Origin: Ferruginibacter sp.
GTDB taxonomy: Bacteria; Bacteroidota; Bacteroidia; Chitinophagales; Chitinophagaceae
Reading direction: 5' to 3'
Assembly (NCBI GenBank): GCA_016786725.1
Contig: JAEUVU010000014.1
Coordinates: 40,074 to 104,073 of the forward strand
Length of the DNA stretch: 64,000 bases
The notes beneath the pieces are model-generated. The model searched no databases. It had not been told where the DNA came from and saw only the letters and a program-made list of their open reading frames with translations. The number at the start of each line of letters is the position of its first letter. The stretch's first letter is position 1. Positions 9,057 to 17,081 of the stretch are shown one piece after another. Position numbers and translations under genes: made by a program.

Positions 9057-9152
9057 AGGTGTCTGGCCACTATGCAGAGTCTTAGAATTTAATAGTCTTG
9101 CTTAACAAATGAGTACAACAGGTCTAAGAGTGTTCATAGCGGCCTGACACCT
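9057..9152. mobile_element. 96-bp terminal-inverted-repeat element, copy 2
   Basis: The ends are AGGTGTCTGGCCACTA at 9057-9072, identical to copy 1, and TAGCGGCCTGACACCT at 9137-9152, one base different. The length equals copy 1 exactly, while the interior shares only scattered bases such as AGTCTT. Its right end supplies the TAG stop codon (complement of 9151-9153) of the pseudouridine synthase on the minus strand. It lies between convergent genes and could also act as a bidirectional hairpin. Confidence 0.75.
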
Positions 9153-9912
9153 ACGAACTCTTTTTCAACTGCTGCAGCAATGCCCGTATATCTTTCGGCA
9201 ACTCAGCTTCTAATTCAACTACTTTTCCATCAACATCTTTAAATTTTAACCGGTAAGAATGTAAAGCCAGCCTGTTCAGCATTGGTCTTTCTTCCTCGTC
9301 ATGCTTGCTCAGCTTGTATTTCTTTTTAATGGAAGAAAGCAGCACCGGTTTGCCATCGCCATACAATTCATCGCAGGCAAGCGGGTGGCCAATATTTTTA
9401 CAATGTACCCGTATCTGGTGTGTACGGCCGGTATGCAACTGAAACTGAACAAGGGAGAACATTTTATTTTCTTCAATTACTTCATAATCGGTCACCGAAG
9501 GTTTGCCTCTCTGATGAACAATATAAAAACCTTTTTGTACACCATGTTCGGCAATAGGTGCGTCAATTGTTCCTTTCTTGGGGGTGGGAATTCCATGCAC
9601 AAGCCCCAGGTAATATTTTTCAATTTCCCGGCCTTCAAAAAGTTGTGAAAAATATTTGTGTGCTGCTTCTGTTTTTGCAAAAATGATGATGCCGCTGGTG
9701 TCCCTGTCCAACCGATGAACGGTATAAATTGATCCGTACTTTTCAATCAGAATATCTTTAAGAGAAGTTTGGGTTTGTTCCCTGTCAGGAATGGATAACA
9801 AGCCAGCCGGTTTATTTACTGCAACAAACGAATCGTTCTCAAAAACAATTATACCCCCTAACCCCCTAAAGGAGGAACTGGTTCTTTTATGATTTGAAGA
9901 TTCAGTGTACAT
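9151..9912 (-). CDS. RluA-family pseudouridine synthase
   Basis: Converts uridine to pseudouridine in structured RNA. HRLDRDTSG carries the catalytic Asp69, and NKPAGLLSIPD and TGRTHQIRVH are family motifs. It lacks an S4 domain, which resembles RluA/TruC-size enzymes; the exact target is unknown. It lies 9 bases after the RsuA-family synthase and is probably co-transcribed with it. The N-terminus is odd: residues 11-22 are encoded by a CCCCCTAACCCCCTAAAGG repeat, and no ATG, GTG or TTG exists between that repeat and the conserved fold, so translation must begin in or before the repeat. The stop codon comes from the 96-bp element, so repeats have altered both gene ends. Confidence 0.9.
   Translation of the reverse strand: MYTESSNHKRTSSSFRGLGGIIVFENDSFVAVNKPAGLLSIPDREQTQTSLKDILIEKYGSIYTVHRLDRDTSGIIIFAKTEAAHKYFSQLFEGREIEKYYLGLVHGIPTPKKGTIDAPIAEHGVQKGFYIVHQRGKPSVTDYEVIEENKMFSLVQFQLHTGRTHQIRVHCKNIGHPLACDELYGDGKPVLLSSIKKKYKLSKHDEEERPMLNRLALHSYRLKFKDVDGKVVELEAELPKDIRALLQQLKKSS
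9851..9876. repeat. CCCCTAA/TTAGGGG repeat inside coding DNA
   Basis: The string ACCCCCTAACCCCCTAAAGG belongs to the same family as the units at 30731-30753, 31814-31838 and 31925-31952. Here it is in frame at the start of the pseudouridine synthase gene. Confidence 0.6.
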
Positions 9913-9921
9913 CCGTTGATA

Positions 9922-10923
9922 TTATTTCTTTTTGGAAGCGTTCATGTATTTGAGCAGGCGAATTTCTTTTTCGCTGAGGTAACGCCATTTGCTGCGTTCA
10001 ACATTTTTTTTGGTAAGATTGGCGTACATCACCCGGTCCAAACCTTTTACATCATAACCCAGGTGTTCAAATATGCGGCGTACTATGCGGTTGCGGCCGC
10101 TGTGTATTTCAATACCAATGATAGATTTATCTTTTGTATCTGCATAAGCAAGGCTGTCAACCTGTATCAGACCATCTTCTAAAGTAAGGCCGCCAATTAT
10201 TTTATCAAAGTGAGCTTTGGTAAGCGGTTTATCTAATTTTACTTCGTATATCTTTTTTATCTCGTAACTGGGGTGAGATAGTTTTTGTGTCAGATCGCCA
10301 TCATTTGTCAATAATAAAACACCGGATGTATTTCTATCTAACCTGCCAATAGGATAAACCCTTTCTGTAGTAGCTTGTTTTATTAATTGCAAAACTGTTT
10401 TTCTTCCTTGCGGATCATCGGTGGTAGTAATGTAATCTTTCGGTTTATTTAGTAAAATGTAAACAAGATTCTTGGTAACAAATAATTTTTTCCCATTGTA
10501 AACCACTTCGTCTTTTGCCTCCACCTTATAACCAGGTTCGGTAATTATTTTACCATTTACCTTCACTTTTTCGGCAGTGATGAGGTCAACAGCTTCTCTT
10601 CTTGAACATACACCACAATGTGCCAGGTATTTATTTAAAGGCATGGCTGCAGTTGCTTTGGTTTCGTTTGCAGCAACCGGTTTTGCAGTTTTTTTATTAG
10701 TGTCAGAAGGCCTGTCAGCAGTTTTTTGAGTTTTAGGTTCAATGGTTGCTTTGGGCGACATACCTGACCTTTTTAATTGCCGGGCTTCATATTCAGCTTT
10801 CTTTTTCTCCTCAAAAAAAGCATTACGCTCCTTGCGGTACTTTTTCTTTTCCTGGCGGAACTCTTCTTTAATTACACTGTTCTTTTTCTTTTGCTGAAAT
10901 TTCTGGAATGGAGACTGGCTCAT
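9922..10923 (-). CDS. RsuA/RluB-family pseudouridine synthase with basic N-terminal extension
   Basis: Modifies a uridine in ribosomal RNA; probably RluB/RluF-like, acting on 23S rRNA. An S4 RNA-binding domain occupies about residues 94-150 (MPLNKYLAHCGVCSRREAV), followed by the catalytic domain with YPIGRLDRNTSGVLLL, where Asp196 is the catalytic residue. About 93 residues of Lys/Arg/Glu-rich low-complexity sequence precede the S4 domain; such extensions are common in Bacteroidota and probably contact rRNA. It is the first gene of a two-gene minus-strand unit with the RluA-family enzyme. Confidence 0.92.
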   Translation of the reverse strand: MSQSPFQKFQQKKKNSVIKEEFRQEKKKYRKERNAFFEEKKKAEYEARQLKRSGMSPKATIEPKTQKTADRPSDTNKKTAKPVAANETKATAAMPLNKYLAHCGVCSRREAVDLITAEKVKVNGKIITEPGYKVEAKDEVVYNGKKLFVTKNLVYILLNKPKDYITTTDDPQGRKTVLQLIKQATTERVYPIGRLDRNTSGVLLLTNDGDLTQKLSHPSYEIKKIYEVKLDKPLTKAHFDKIIGGLTLEDGLIQVDSLAYADTKDKSIIGIEIHSGRNRIVRRIFEHLGYDVKGLDRVMYANLTKKNVERSKWRYLSEKEIRLLKYMNASKKK

Positions 10924-10981
10924 GTTTGAAGTGTTTTTGCCCGTAGGGCCTCGATGGCTGTTTTACAACAGTAGTGAGCCG

Positions 10982-10989
10982 CAAAGATA
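10982..10989 (-). promoter_or_regulatory. Probable -7 box for the pseudouridine synthase pair
   Basis: The minus strand reads TATCTTTG here, 58 bases before the start codon at 10923. No convincing -33 TTG sits at the right distance, so only half of the promoter is supported. Confidence 0.4.
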
Positions 10990-11012
10990 ATCTTTTATAA
11001 GCTATGCAGGTT

Positions 11013-11249
11013 TTACCCGGTCTTTTTGGGATTTAAGCTATCCGGTAGACTTATTTCCTGCTTTCTACGATCTTCACGATCATTTATTCTTTGAAGAGGA
11101 CGGGGGCGAATTCTGACCAGGGGCCTGAGAACACGGATAGGCTGCTGTCTTAGAACAGGCCTAACAGGCCTGTGGGGGATATTTCTTTGAGCATTTGCGG
11201 CAAAAGACAATTGACTTAAAATAAGCAGGCAGATCAGTGTTTTCATCAT
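11013..11249 (-). CDS. Small secreted Arg/Pro-rich peptide
   Basis: An unrecognised 78-residue protein. Residues 1-20 are a clear signal peptide (MMKTLICLLILSQLSFAANA) with probable cleavage before Gln21. The mature part, about 58 residues, is dominated by Arg and Pro in repeated RP/RPL/RPV units (RPVRPVLRQQPIRVLRPLV) and ends in a charged segment. It has no cysteines and no predicted fold. The composition is reminiscent of cationic proline-rich antimicrobial peptides, but Arg/Pro-rich short exported proteins of unknown function are also common in Bacteroidota. It stands alone on the minus strand, 63 bases upstream of the pseudouridine synthase pair. It could start at either of the first two methionines. 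Confidence 0.65.
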   Translation of the reverse strand: MMKTLICLLILSQLSFAANAQRNIPHRPVRPVLRQQPIRVLRPLVRIRPRPLQRINDREDRRKQEISLPDSLNPKKTG

Positions 11250-11314
11250 AGTGCACTATTTATATATACGCTTTTGATTCAGCAAAGCGTGATAGGTTTA
11301 ATTATTGTGTAAAT

Positions 11315-11346
11315 AAAAAAGCCATTCCTTTGGGGAATAGCTTTTG
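11315..11346. terminator. Terminator after the Spy-like gene
   Basis: The stem AAAAGCCATTCC / GGGAATAGCTTTT has one mismatch and is flanked by A and T runs. It can work in both orientations, but in place it ends the minus-strand gene at 11366-11992. Confidence 0.7.
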
Positions 11347-11365
11347 CTGGATTTATGGGACTTCA

Positions 11366-11992
11366 CTATTTAATAGCTTTCGACCTGTCGCCACGATTTT
11401 TTTTGAATTCTTCTCTTTTTTTCAACTGCTCAGGCGTGAATATTTTTTTATGTTGTTCTTTCGCTTCCGCTTTTAAAGCCATCATTTGTTCTTTCTTCTG
11501 CTCCCTGCTTAATGATTCATTGCTTTTGATCTTCTGTGCTTTTGCCATGGTTGCAGCACGCTGTGCTTTTAATTTCGTAACCTGGTCATCGGTAAGGCTG
11601 AGGTTGTTTTTCATTTTATCCAAACGCTTTGCATAATGCTCTTCATGTTTGGCTTTACGTTCAGCTTTTAACTGTACCAGTTTTGCCTTTTGATCGGCGG
11701 TTAACAAGCCGTCCATCTTCGCTTTTCTTTCTTTCAGCATGGCAGCCTTCCTGTCACGTTGTTCTTTTACGGTAATGTTTTCCTGCTTGTTCAGGTCCTT
11801 CATTTTCTTGCGAAAATCTTCATTGATTGCTTTAGCCTGTTTTTTCTGGTCTTCAGAAAAATTAAGTTGCTTAGCCATCATTGTATGACCATGTTTACGA
11901 TGATGATGGCCTTTTTTGCCCATCTTGTTCTGTGCACTTGCTGTTGCTGTAAAAGCAAAAATGGCAATCAGGGGAATTAATAATTTTTTCAT
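11366..11992 (-). CDS. Spy/CpxP-like periplasmic helical protein
   Basis: A 208-residue exported protein with signal peptide MKKLLIPLIAIFAFTATASA. The mature part is almost wholly helical and rich in Lys, Glu and Gln. It contains LT-x-x-Q type units (LNFSEDQKKQAK, LTADQKAKLVQL, LSLTDDQVTKL) typical of Spy/CpxP ATP-independent chaperones. A His-rich segment (GHHHRKHGH, about residues 28-36) follows the signal and could bind metal. A role in envelope stress or metal handling is inferred from the family. It is monocistronic, with its own terminator downstream. Confidence 0.7.
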   Translation of the reverse strand: MKKLLIPLIAIFAFTATASAQNKMGKKGHHHRKHGHTMMAKQLNFSEDQKKQAKAINEDFRKKMKDLNKQENITVKEQRDRKAAMLKERKAKMDGLLTADQKAKLVQLKAERKAKHEEHYAKRLDKMKNNLSLTDDQVTKLKAQRAATMAKAQKIKSNESLSREQKKEQMMALKAEAKEQHKKIFTPEQLKKREEFKKNRGDRSKAIK

Positions 11993-12065
11993 GTCTATTT
12001 GTTTAAATGTTTACATATAGACGCAAGGGATACAACAAAGTTTAATGTTGAATGTTAAAGAAAAT

Positions 12066-13106
12066 CTAAGCCTTATTGGCCAATTGCCCGCAGGCAGCAT
12101 CAATATCTTTTCCACGGCTGCGGCGCAGGCGAACATTCACCCGGTGTTTGGCAAGATAGTCAGTGAACTGTTGGGTAGTATCTTCATCCGATTTTAAGAA
12201 AGGGATAGTTTCAACCGGGTTAAATTCAATTACATTTATTAAGTGTGTTGGTATCCTGCGATAAATTTTTACAAGTTCTTCTGCATCTTGTAAACTGTCG
12301 TTCACGCCTTGTAACAAAACGTATTCAAGGGTGATATCATTTTTGGTTTGCTCGTAAAAATAATTGAGCGCTTCTACCAATGCATCAATATTATTACTCT
12401 CATTAATGGCCATGATGGTGTTGCGCTTTTCATCGTTGGCAGCATGTAAAGAAAGTGCCAGGTTGAACCTTACTTTGTCATCTCCCAATTGCCTGATCAT
12501 TTTTGCAACACCTGCGGTGGAAACCGTAATTCTTTTCGGGCTCATGGCCATGCTGTCGCTGGCTGTAATGCGCTCAATAGATTTTAAAACATTGTTGTAA
12601 TTCAATAAAGGTTCACCCATACCCATGTAAACAATATTGGTAAGGCCGGTGCCATATTGTTTCAGGCTTTGTTCGTTTAAAATGGCTACCTGGTCGTAAA
12701 TTTCATCAAAATGCAGGTTGCGCTTGCGGTCCATTAAACCGGTAGCACAAAATTTGCAGGCAAGGCTGCAGCCTATTTGTGATGATACACAGGCTGTATT
12801 CCTTTTTTCTGTCGGGATGATCACGCCTTCCATCAAATGCCCGTCATAGGTTTTAAACCTTGACTTTAAAGTACCATCACTGCTTTGCTGTGTCATGTCA
12901 ACCGTCATGGTATTAAATTCAAAATCTTCGGCCAGTTTTTTACGTAGCTCAAGTGATAAATTGCTCATCTCATCAAAACTGCGGGCATTTTTCTTCCAAA
13001 GCCACTCGTATGTTTGTATGGCACGAAATTTTTTATCGCCGATTGATTCAAAATATTCTTTTAGCTCAACAAGGCTTAAGCTGCGTATGTTTTTTACTGC
13101 CGTCAT
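12066..13106 (-). CDS. rlmN: Dual-specificity RNA methyltransferase RlmN
   Basis: Radical-SAM enzyme that methylates C2 of A2503 in 23S rRNA and A37 in some tRNAs. It has 346 residues. The iron-sulfur cluster ligands are Cys113, Cys117 and Cys120 in QIGCSLACKFCATG. The second catalytic cysteine is Cys339 near the C-terminus (DIDAACGQL), and Cys106 is outside the cluster motif. YMGMGEPLLN is the conserved SAM-contact motif. The first ATG agrees with the family N-terminus. A TACCTTTG box lies only a few bases before the start codon. Confidence 0.96.
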   Translation of the reverse strand: MTAVKNIRSLSLVELKEYFESIGDKKFRAIQTYEWLWKKNARSFDEMSNLSLELRKKLAEDFEFNTMTVDMTQQSSDGTLKSRFKTYDGHLMEGVIIPTEKRNTACVSSQIGCSLACKFCATGLMDRKRNLHFDEIYDQVAILNEQSLKQYGTGLTNIVYMGMGEPLLNYNNVLKSIERITASDSMAMSPKRITVSTAGVAKMIRQLGDDKVRFNLALSLHAANDEKRNTIMAINESNNIDALVEALNYFYEQTKNDITLEYVLLQGVNDSLQDAEELVKIYRRIPTHLINVIEFNPVETIPFLKSDEDTTQQFTDYLAKHRVNVRLRRSRGKDIDAACGQLANKA

Positions 13107-13110
13107 GCCG

Positions 13111-13118
13111 CAAAGGTA
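13111..13118 (-). promoter_or_regulatory. Probable -7 box of rlmN
   Basis: The minus strand reads TACCTTTG, four bases from the rlmN start codon, which would give a near-leaderless mRNA. No good -33 TTG is seen upstream. Confidence 0.4.
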
Positions 13119-13207
13119 CTGCCACAGCCGCTATTTTCCAGTAAGAATGTGCATTTCGTCAAGTGGTAACAGGCATTTGGCGACAAATTTGTAGTTTTCG
13201 GTAAAAT

Positions 13208-14323
13208 ATGTTTATGATGTACAGGAATATTTTTTTGATGTTCATCTTTTTCGTTCTTTTATGTTCTGGTAGCAAATGTAGTTCTACAGTACAATCAAAT
13301 GGGAGCAATGAAGCTTCCGCAGATTCTGTAAAAACTATTTTAAAAGGGCTGAATTATCCCTGGGAAATTTTATGGGGAAAAGATGACTATATCTGGATGA
13401 CAGAGCGTGAAGGAAAGATCAGCAAAGTTGACCCAGTGACAGGGAAGATAATTTTTTCAGCATCCATTGCTGAAGTTGAAAGCCGCAATGAGGGCGGAAT
13501 GCTGGGCATGGTGCAGCATCCTGATTTTTTAACCAATGGTTTGTTTTATGTGGTGTATAATTATGAGAGCAGCAACGGTTACCGGGAAAAAATGGTGCAG
13601 ATGAAATTTGAGAACGGCAGCATCAAGCCTGGAAAAACATTGATAGAAAATATTCCTGCTTCCAGCATCCACAATGGCAGCAGGCTTTGGATTGACAATG
13701 ATAAAATTTTTATGACAACCGGCGATGCAGCCAATCAACCCAATGCACAACGTACCACATCGTTTTCAGGAAAAGTTTTGCGGTTTAATTTAGATGGCAG
13801 CATTCCGGCTGATAACCCTTTTCCAGGTTCTGTAGTCTGGAGTTATGGACACAGAAACCAGCAGGGGCTGGTGGTTGCAAACGGTATTATGTATGCCAGC
13901 GAGCATGGGCCCAATGAAGAAGACGAAATAAATATTGTTGAAAAGAAACGCAATTACGGCTGGCCAGCTGTGAATGGCCCCTGCGATGAAAACGGGGAGA
14001 AAACTTTTTGTGATGCCAACAATGTAAAAGAACCAATCTGGAGCAGTGGCAATAATACGCTTGCAGTTTGTGGTATGGACTATTACAGCAGCAACCTGAT
14101 ACCTGCCTGGAATAACAGTTTACTGATGTGTACTTTAAAAGATGCCAGCCTGCGGGTGCTTACTTTAAGTAAGGATGGGCTTTCGGTTACCAGCCCAAAA
14201 ACTTTTTTTAAGAACCGCTTTGGCAGGCTCAGGGATATTTGTATTTCTCCTGCCGGGAAGGTTTACATATGCACCAGCAACGGGGGTAATGAAGACCTGT
14301 TAGTAGAGATTTCTAAACCATAA
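13208..14323 (+). CDS. PQQ-dependent sugar dehydrogenase-like secreted protein
   Basis: A 371-residue six-bladed beta-propeller of the soluble glucose dehydrogenase (GSDH/aldose sugar dehydrogenase) family. Such enzymes oxidise sugars outside the cytoplasm using PQQ. The signals are GLNYPWEILWGKDDYIW, GGMLGMVQHPDF, YGHRNQQGL and ASEHGPNEEDEINIV, the last two lining the PQQ and calcium site. The N-terminus is a hydrophobic export signal with cysteines at 19 and 24; a lipoprotein is possible but the lipobox is poor. No PQQ synthesis genes are nearby. The first methionines at 13208, 13214 and 13217 are alternative starts. Confidence 0.85.
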   Translation: MFMMYRNIFLMFIFFVLLCSGSKCSSTVQSNGSNEASADSVKTILKGLNYPWEILWGKDDYIWMTEREGKISKVDPVTGKIIFSASIAEVESRNEGGMLGMVQHPDFLTNGLFYVVYNYESSNGYREKMVQMKFENGSIKPGKTLIENIPASSIHNGSRLWIDNDKIFMTTGDAANQPNAQRTTSFSGKVLRFNLDGSIPADNPFPGSVVWSYGHRNQQGLVVANGIMYASEHGPNEEDEINIVEKKRNYGWPAVNGPCDENGEKTFCDANNVKEPIWSSGNNTLAVCGMDYYSSNLIPAWNNSLLMCTLKDASLRVLTLSKDGLSVTSPKTFFKNRFGRLRDICISPAGKVYICTSNGGNEDLLVEISKP

Positions 14324-14429
14324 CTATATCTTTGCTGTTTATAATTTGGTGAATGAGGCTATTCAGTACAAGAGTGCGACGCCTGTGAAGTTGATCAAGG
14401 CTCCGGCGTTGGGCTCATAAAAAAATTAA

Positions 14430-15623
14430 ATGGAAACAGTTTATGTAATTGACGCAGTAAGAACAGCCATTGGAAAATATGGCGGCTCATTGAGTGGCGT
14501 AAGGCCCGATGATCTGCTGGCGCATGTGATCAGTGTTTTGGTAAAACGTAACCCAAACATAGATGTGAATGCCATTGAAGATGTGGTTGCCGGTGCTGCC
14601 AACCAGAGCGGCGAAGACAACCGCAATGTGGCCCGTATGGCGGCATTGCTGGCAGGTTTGCCACCATCAGTTGCAGGCAATACGGTGAATCGTTTATGTG
14701 CCAGCGGACTGCAGGCCATTATGGATTGTGCCAGGGCAATTGCCTGCGGCGATGGCGACCTGATGATTGCCTGCGGTGTGGAGAGTATGAGCAGGGCTCC
14801 GTTTGTAATGCCTAAAAGCACCAGCGCATTTGCCCGTGAACCACAAATTGCAGATACTACATTGGGTTGGCGTTTTGTAAACAAGCGCCTTGCCGAAATG
14901 TATTACCCTTATACCATGGGCGAAACTGCAGAGAATGTTGCCAGGCGCTGGAACATAAGCCGGCATGCGCAGGATGAATTTGCATTTGCCAGTCAGCAGA
15001 AATACGAAAAGGCACTTGCCGAAAATAAATGGCAGTACGAAATAACCCCGATACAGGTTCAGATAGGTAAAGATGTTTTTGATTTTGAGAAAGACGAACA
15101 TCCAAGACTTTCCGGCCTGGATAAACTGACACTATTAAAACCTGCTTTTGCAAAAGACGGAACCGTAACTGCTGGCAACAGCAGCGGAATTAATGATGGA
15201 GCTGCGGCTATGTTGCTTGCAGGCGAAACTACAGTAAAAAAATATGGATTGCAGCCGATAGCTAAAATTAAAAGTATGGCTGTTGCGGGTGTTGACCCTG
15301 GTATTATGGGTATTGGCCCGGTGCCGGCAACTAAAAAGGCCCTGGAAAGAGCGGCTCTGCAGGTTGCCGATCTTGACCTGATAGAACTAAACGAAGCTTT
15401 TGCCTCTCAATCCATTGCCTGCATACATGATCTGGGGCTTGACCTGGAAAAAGTAAATGTAAATGGCGGCGCTATTGCGTTAGGTCATCCATTGGGTTGC
15501 AGCGGGGTGAGAATTTCTACTACTTTATTACACGAAATGAAAAGGCGTAAAGCTAAATATGGCCTGGCTACCATGTGTATTGGTGTAGGGCAGGGTTCGG
15601 CGATTATTTATGAAGGGATATAA
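14430..15623 (+). CDS. Acetyl-CoA acyltransferase (thiolase, PcaF-like)
   Basis: Degradative thiolase that cleaves 3-oxoacyl-CoA with CoA to acetyl-CoA. It has 397 residues. The acyl-accepting nucleophile is Cys90 (NRLCASGLQ), and the C-terminal half has NEAFASQS, GGAIALGHPLGCSG and the second active-site cysteine in MCIGVGQGS. The N-terminal half (AANQSGEDNRNVARMA) is closest to beta-ketoadipyl-CoA thiolase PcaF, but no other aromatic-degradation genes are nearby, so general fatty-acid or amino-acid beta-oxidation is as likely. The gene is alone; a possible TATCTTTG box lies at 14327-14334. Confidence 0.93.
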   Translation: METVYVIDAVRTAIGKYGGSLSGVRPDDLLAHVISVLVKRNPNIDVNAIEDVVAGAANQSGEDNRNVARMAALLAGLPPSVAGNTVNRLCASGLQAIMDCARAIACGDGDLMIACGVESMSRAPFVMPKSTSAFAREPQIADTTLGWRFVNKRLAEMYYPYTMGETAENVARRWNISRHAQDEFAFASQQKYEKALAENKWQYEITPIQVQIGKDVFDFEKDEHPRLSGLDKLTLLKPAFAKDGTVTAGNSSGINDGAAAMLLAGETTVKKYGLQPIAKIKSMAVAGVDPGIMGIGPVPATKKALERAALQVADLDLIELNEAFASQSIACIHDLGLDLEKVNVNGGAIALGHPLGCSGVRISTTLLHEMKRRKAKYGLATMCIGVGQGSAIIYEGI

Positions 15624-15710
15624 GTCAAAATTCAGAATTAAAAAATCAAAATATACAGTTAAATAATTCAGTCAGTTTTTGGCTTTTGATTTTTGACTTT
15701 TTAATTTTTA
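15624..15710. repeat. AT-rich GTCAAAATTCAAAA palindrome, copy A
   Basis: The left arm GTCAAAATTCAGAATTAAAA begins on the first base after the thiolase stop. The right arm (15677-15710) contains TTTTGATTTTTGACTTTTTA and overlaps the last codons of hisS. The loop is about 25 bases. It is the same family as copies C to G in the nuo operon, here between convergent genes. Confidence 0.65.
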
Positions 15711-17068
15711 AGATAGTCAACCAGTTTTTCCAGGGAAACAATTTCCTGCTGACCGGTTGCTAAATTTTTAACAGCACAATTTTTTTCTTCCATTTCTTTA
15801 CTGCCGATGATTATTACAAAAGGAATGTTTTTCTTTTCGGCATAAGTAAATTGTTTGTTGATCTTGCTTGCTTCATGGTAAAGCTCACAGGAAATACCAT
15901 TGCTGCGTAATTGCTGCATGATGCCAAAAGCAAAACGGCTTTCAGCTTCTCCCATATTAAAGAATAAGGCTTTTGTACTTACCTGTACACCTGAAGGGAA
16001 AAGGTTTAACTCTTCCATTACATCATAAATTCTATCCACTCCAAATGAAATACCTACACCAGGTATATCAGGCACCCCAAATAATCCAGTAAGATCGTCA
16101 TACCGGCCTCCGCCACCGATGCTGCCCATTTTTACTTCTGCCGGCGCCTTTACTTCAAAAATAATCCCTGTGTAATAGTTCAGTCCTCTTGCCAAAGTAA
16201 AATCAATATCAATATTGGTATTTTTCGATTGTTGAAAAACAAATTCCACTTCTTCAATTCCCTTTTTCCCAATTTCACTTGAGCCGATAAGTGATTTGAT
16301 TTGTATAAGTTTTTCTTCGTTGCTTCCTGTTATGTTCAAATAATTTTCAATGATGATTATTTGTTCATTGCTCAATCCACGCTGCTGTAATTCTTCTTTC
16401 ACTTTTTCAAGCCCGATCTTATCTAACTTGTCAATAGCCACAGTAATGTCCGTCATCTTATCAGTACCACCACACAATTCTGCCAATGCAACCAATATCT
16501 TGCGACTGTTAATTTTTAATTCGTAATTTTTAATTCCTAATTGAACAAAAACTTCGTGATAGATATTTGCCAGTTCAACTTCATTAAGTAACGAAAGGCT
16601 GCCAACCACATCCGCATCGCATTGCGTAAACTCCCTGTAGCGGCCCTTTTGCGGCCTGTCGGCACGCCATACCGGTTGTATCTGGTAACGGCGGAATGGA
16701 AAAGTAAGTTTGCCATGATTCATCGCCACATAACGGGCAAAAGGAATGGTAAGGTCGTATTTTAATGCCCGTTCGGTAATGTCGCTGCTGCTTTTTCCTT
16801 CCAATACTTTTTCAAACCCAGCCCTTGCTTTTTCAATTTTATTTTCGTGATCTAACCCGTTGTTTAAAATCTTAAAAATCAGTTTATCTCCTTCCTCACC
16901 ATATTTCCCCATCAGGGTTTCCAAATTCTCCATCGCCGGTGTTTCCAGCGGCTGAAAACTGTACAGCTCAAATACATTCCTGATCGTAGAAAAAATATAG
17001 TTCCGTTTTCTTACAACCTCTGCTGAAAAATCCCTGGTGCCCTGCGGTATAGATGGTTTGGTGCTCAT
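15701..17068 (-). CDS. hisS: Histidine--tRNA ligase
   Basis: Class II aminoacyl-tRNA synthetase that charges tRNA-His. It has 455 residues, a normal length for the Bacteroidota form. Motif 2 is in FRRYQIQPVWRADRPQKGRYREFTQ, split here as FRRYQIQPVWRAD and RYREFTQCD. The histidine-specific motif is ARGLNYYTGIIFE, and GGGGRYDDLTGLFG and the C-terminal anticodon-binding domain (from about residue 365) are intact. It lies 13 bases after the phosphatase gene, so the two form a minus-strand operon. The C-terminal codons overlap a palindromic repeat arm. Confidence 0.97.
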   Translation of the reverse strand: MSTKPSIPQGTRDFSAEVVRKRNYIFSTIRNVFELYSFQPLETPAMENLETLMGKYGEEGDKLIFKILNNGLDHENKIEKARAGFEKVLEGKSSSDITERALKYDLTIPFARYVAMNHGKLTFPFRRYQIQPVWRADRPQKGRYREFTQCDADVVGSLSLLNEVELANIYHEVFVQLGIKNYELKINSRKILVALAELCGGTDKMTDITVAIDKLDKIGLEKVKEELQQRGLSNEQIIIIENYLNITGSNEEKLIQIKSLIGSSEIGKKGIEEVEFVFQQSKNTNIDIDFTLARGLNYYTGIIFEVKAPAEVKMGSIGGGGRYDDLTGLFGVPDIPGVGISFGVDRIYDVMEELNLFPSGVQVSTKALFFNMGEAESRFAFGIMQQLRSNGISCELYHEASKINKQFTYAEKKNIPFVIIIGSKEMEEKNCAVKNLATGQQEIVSLEKLVDYLKN

Positions 17069-17081
17069 GAATAGCCTGTTC

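Noticed and set aside
14327..14334. TATCTTTG promoter box for the thiolase gene
   Set aside because: The -7 box is good, but no TTG occurs at the right distance upstream and the start codon is 96 bases away, so I did not annotate a promoter.
16505..16545. Repeat-like IKNYELKIN segment in hisS
   Set aside because: TTAATTTTTAATTCGTAATT resembles the AT-rich repeat family, and the peptide looks like one often seen in translated repeats. The segment aligns with the expected IKINSRKIL region of histidyl-tRNA synthetase and the frame is intact, so I treat it as normal coding sequence.
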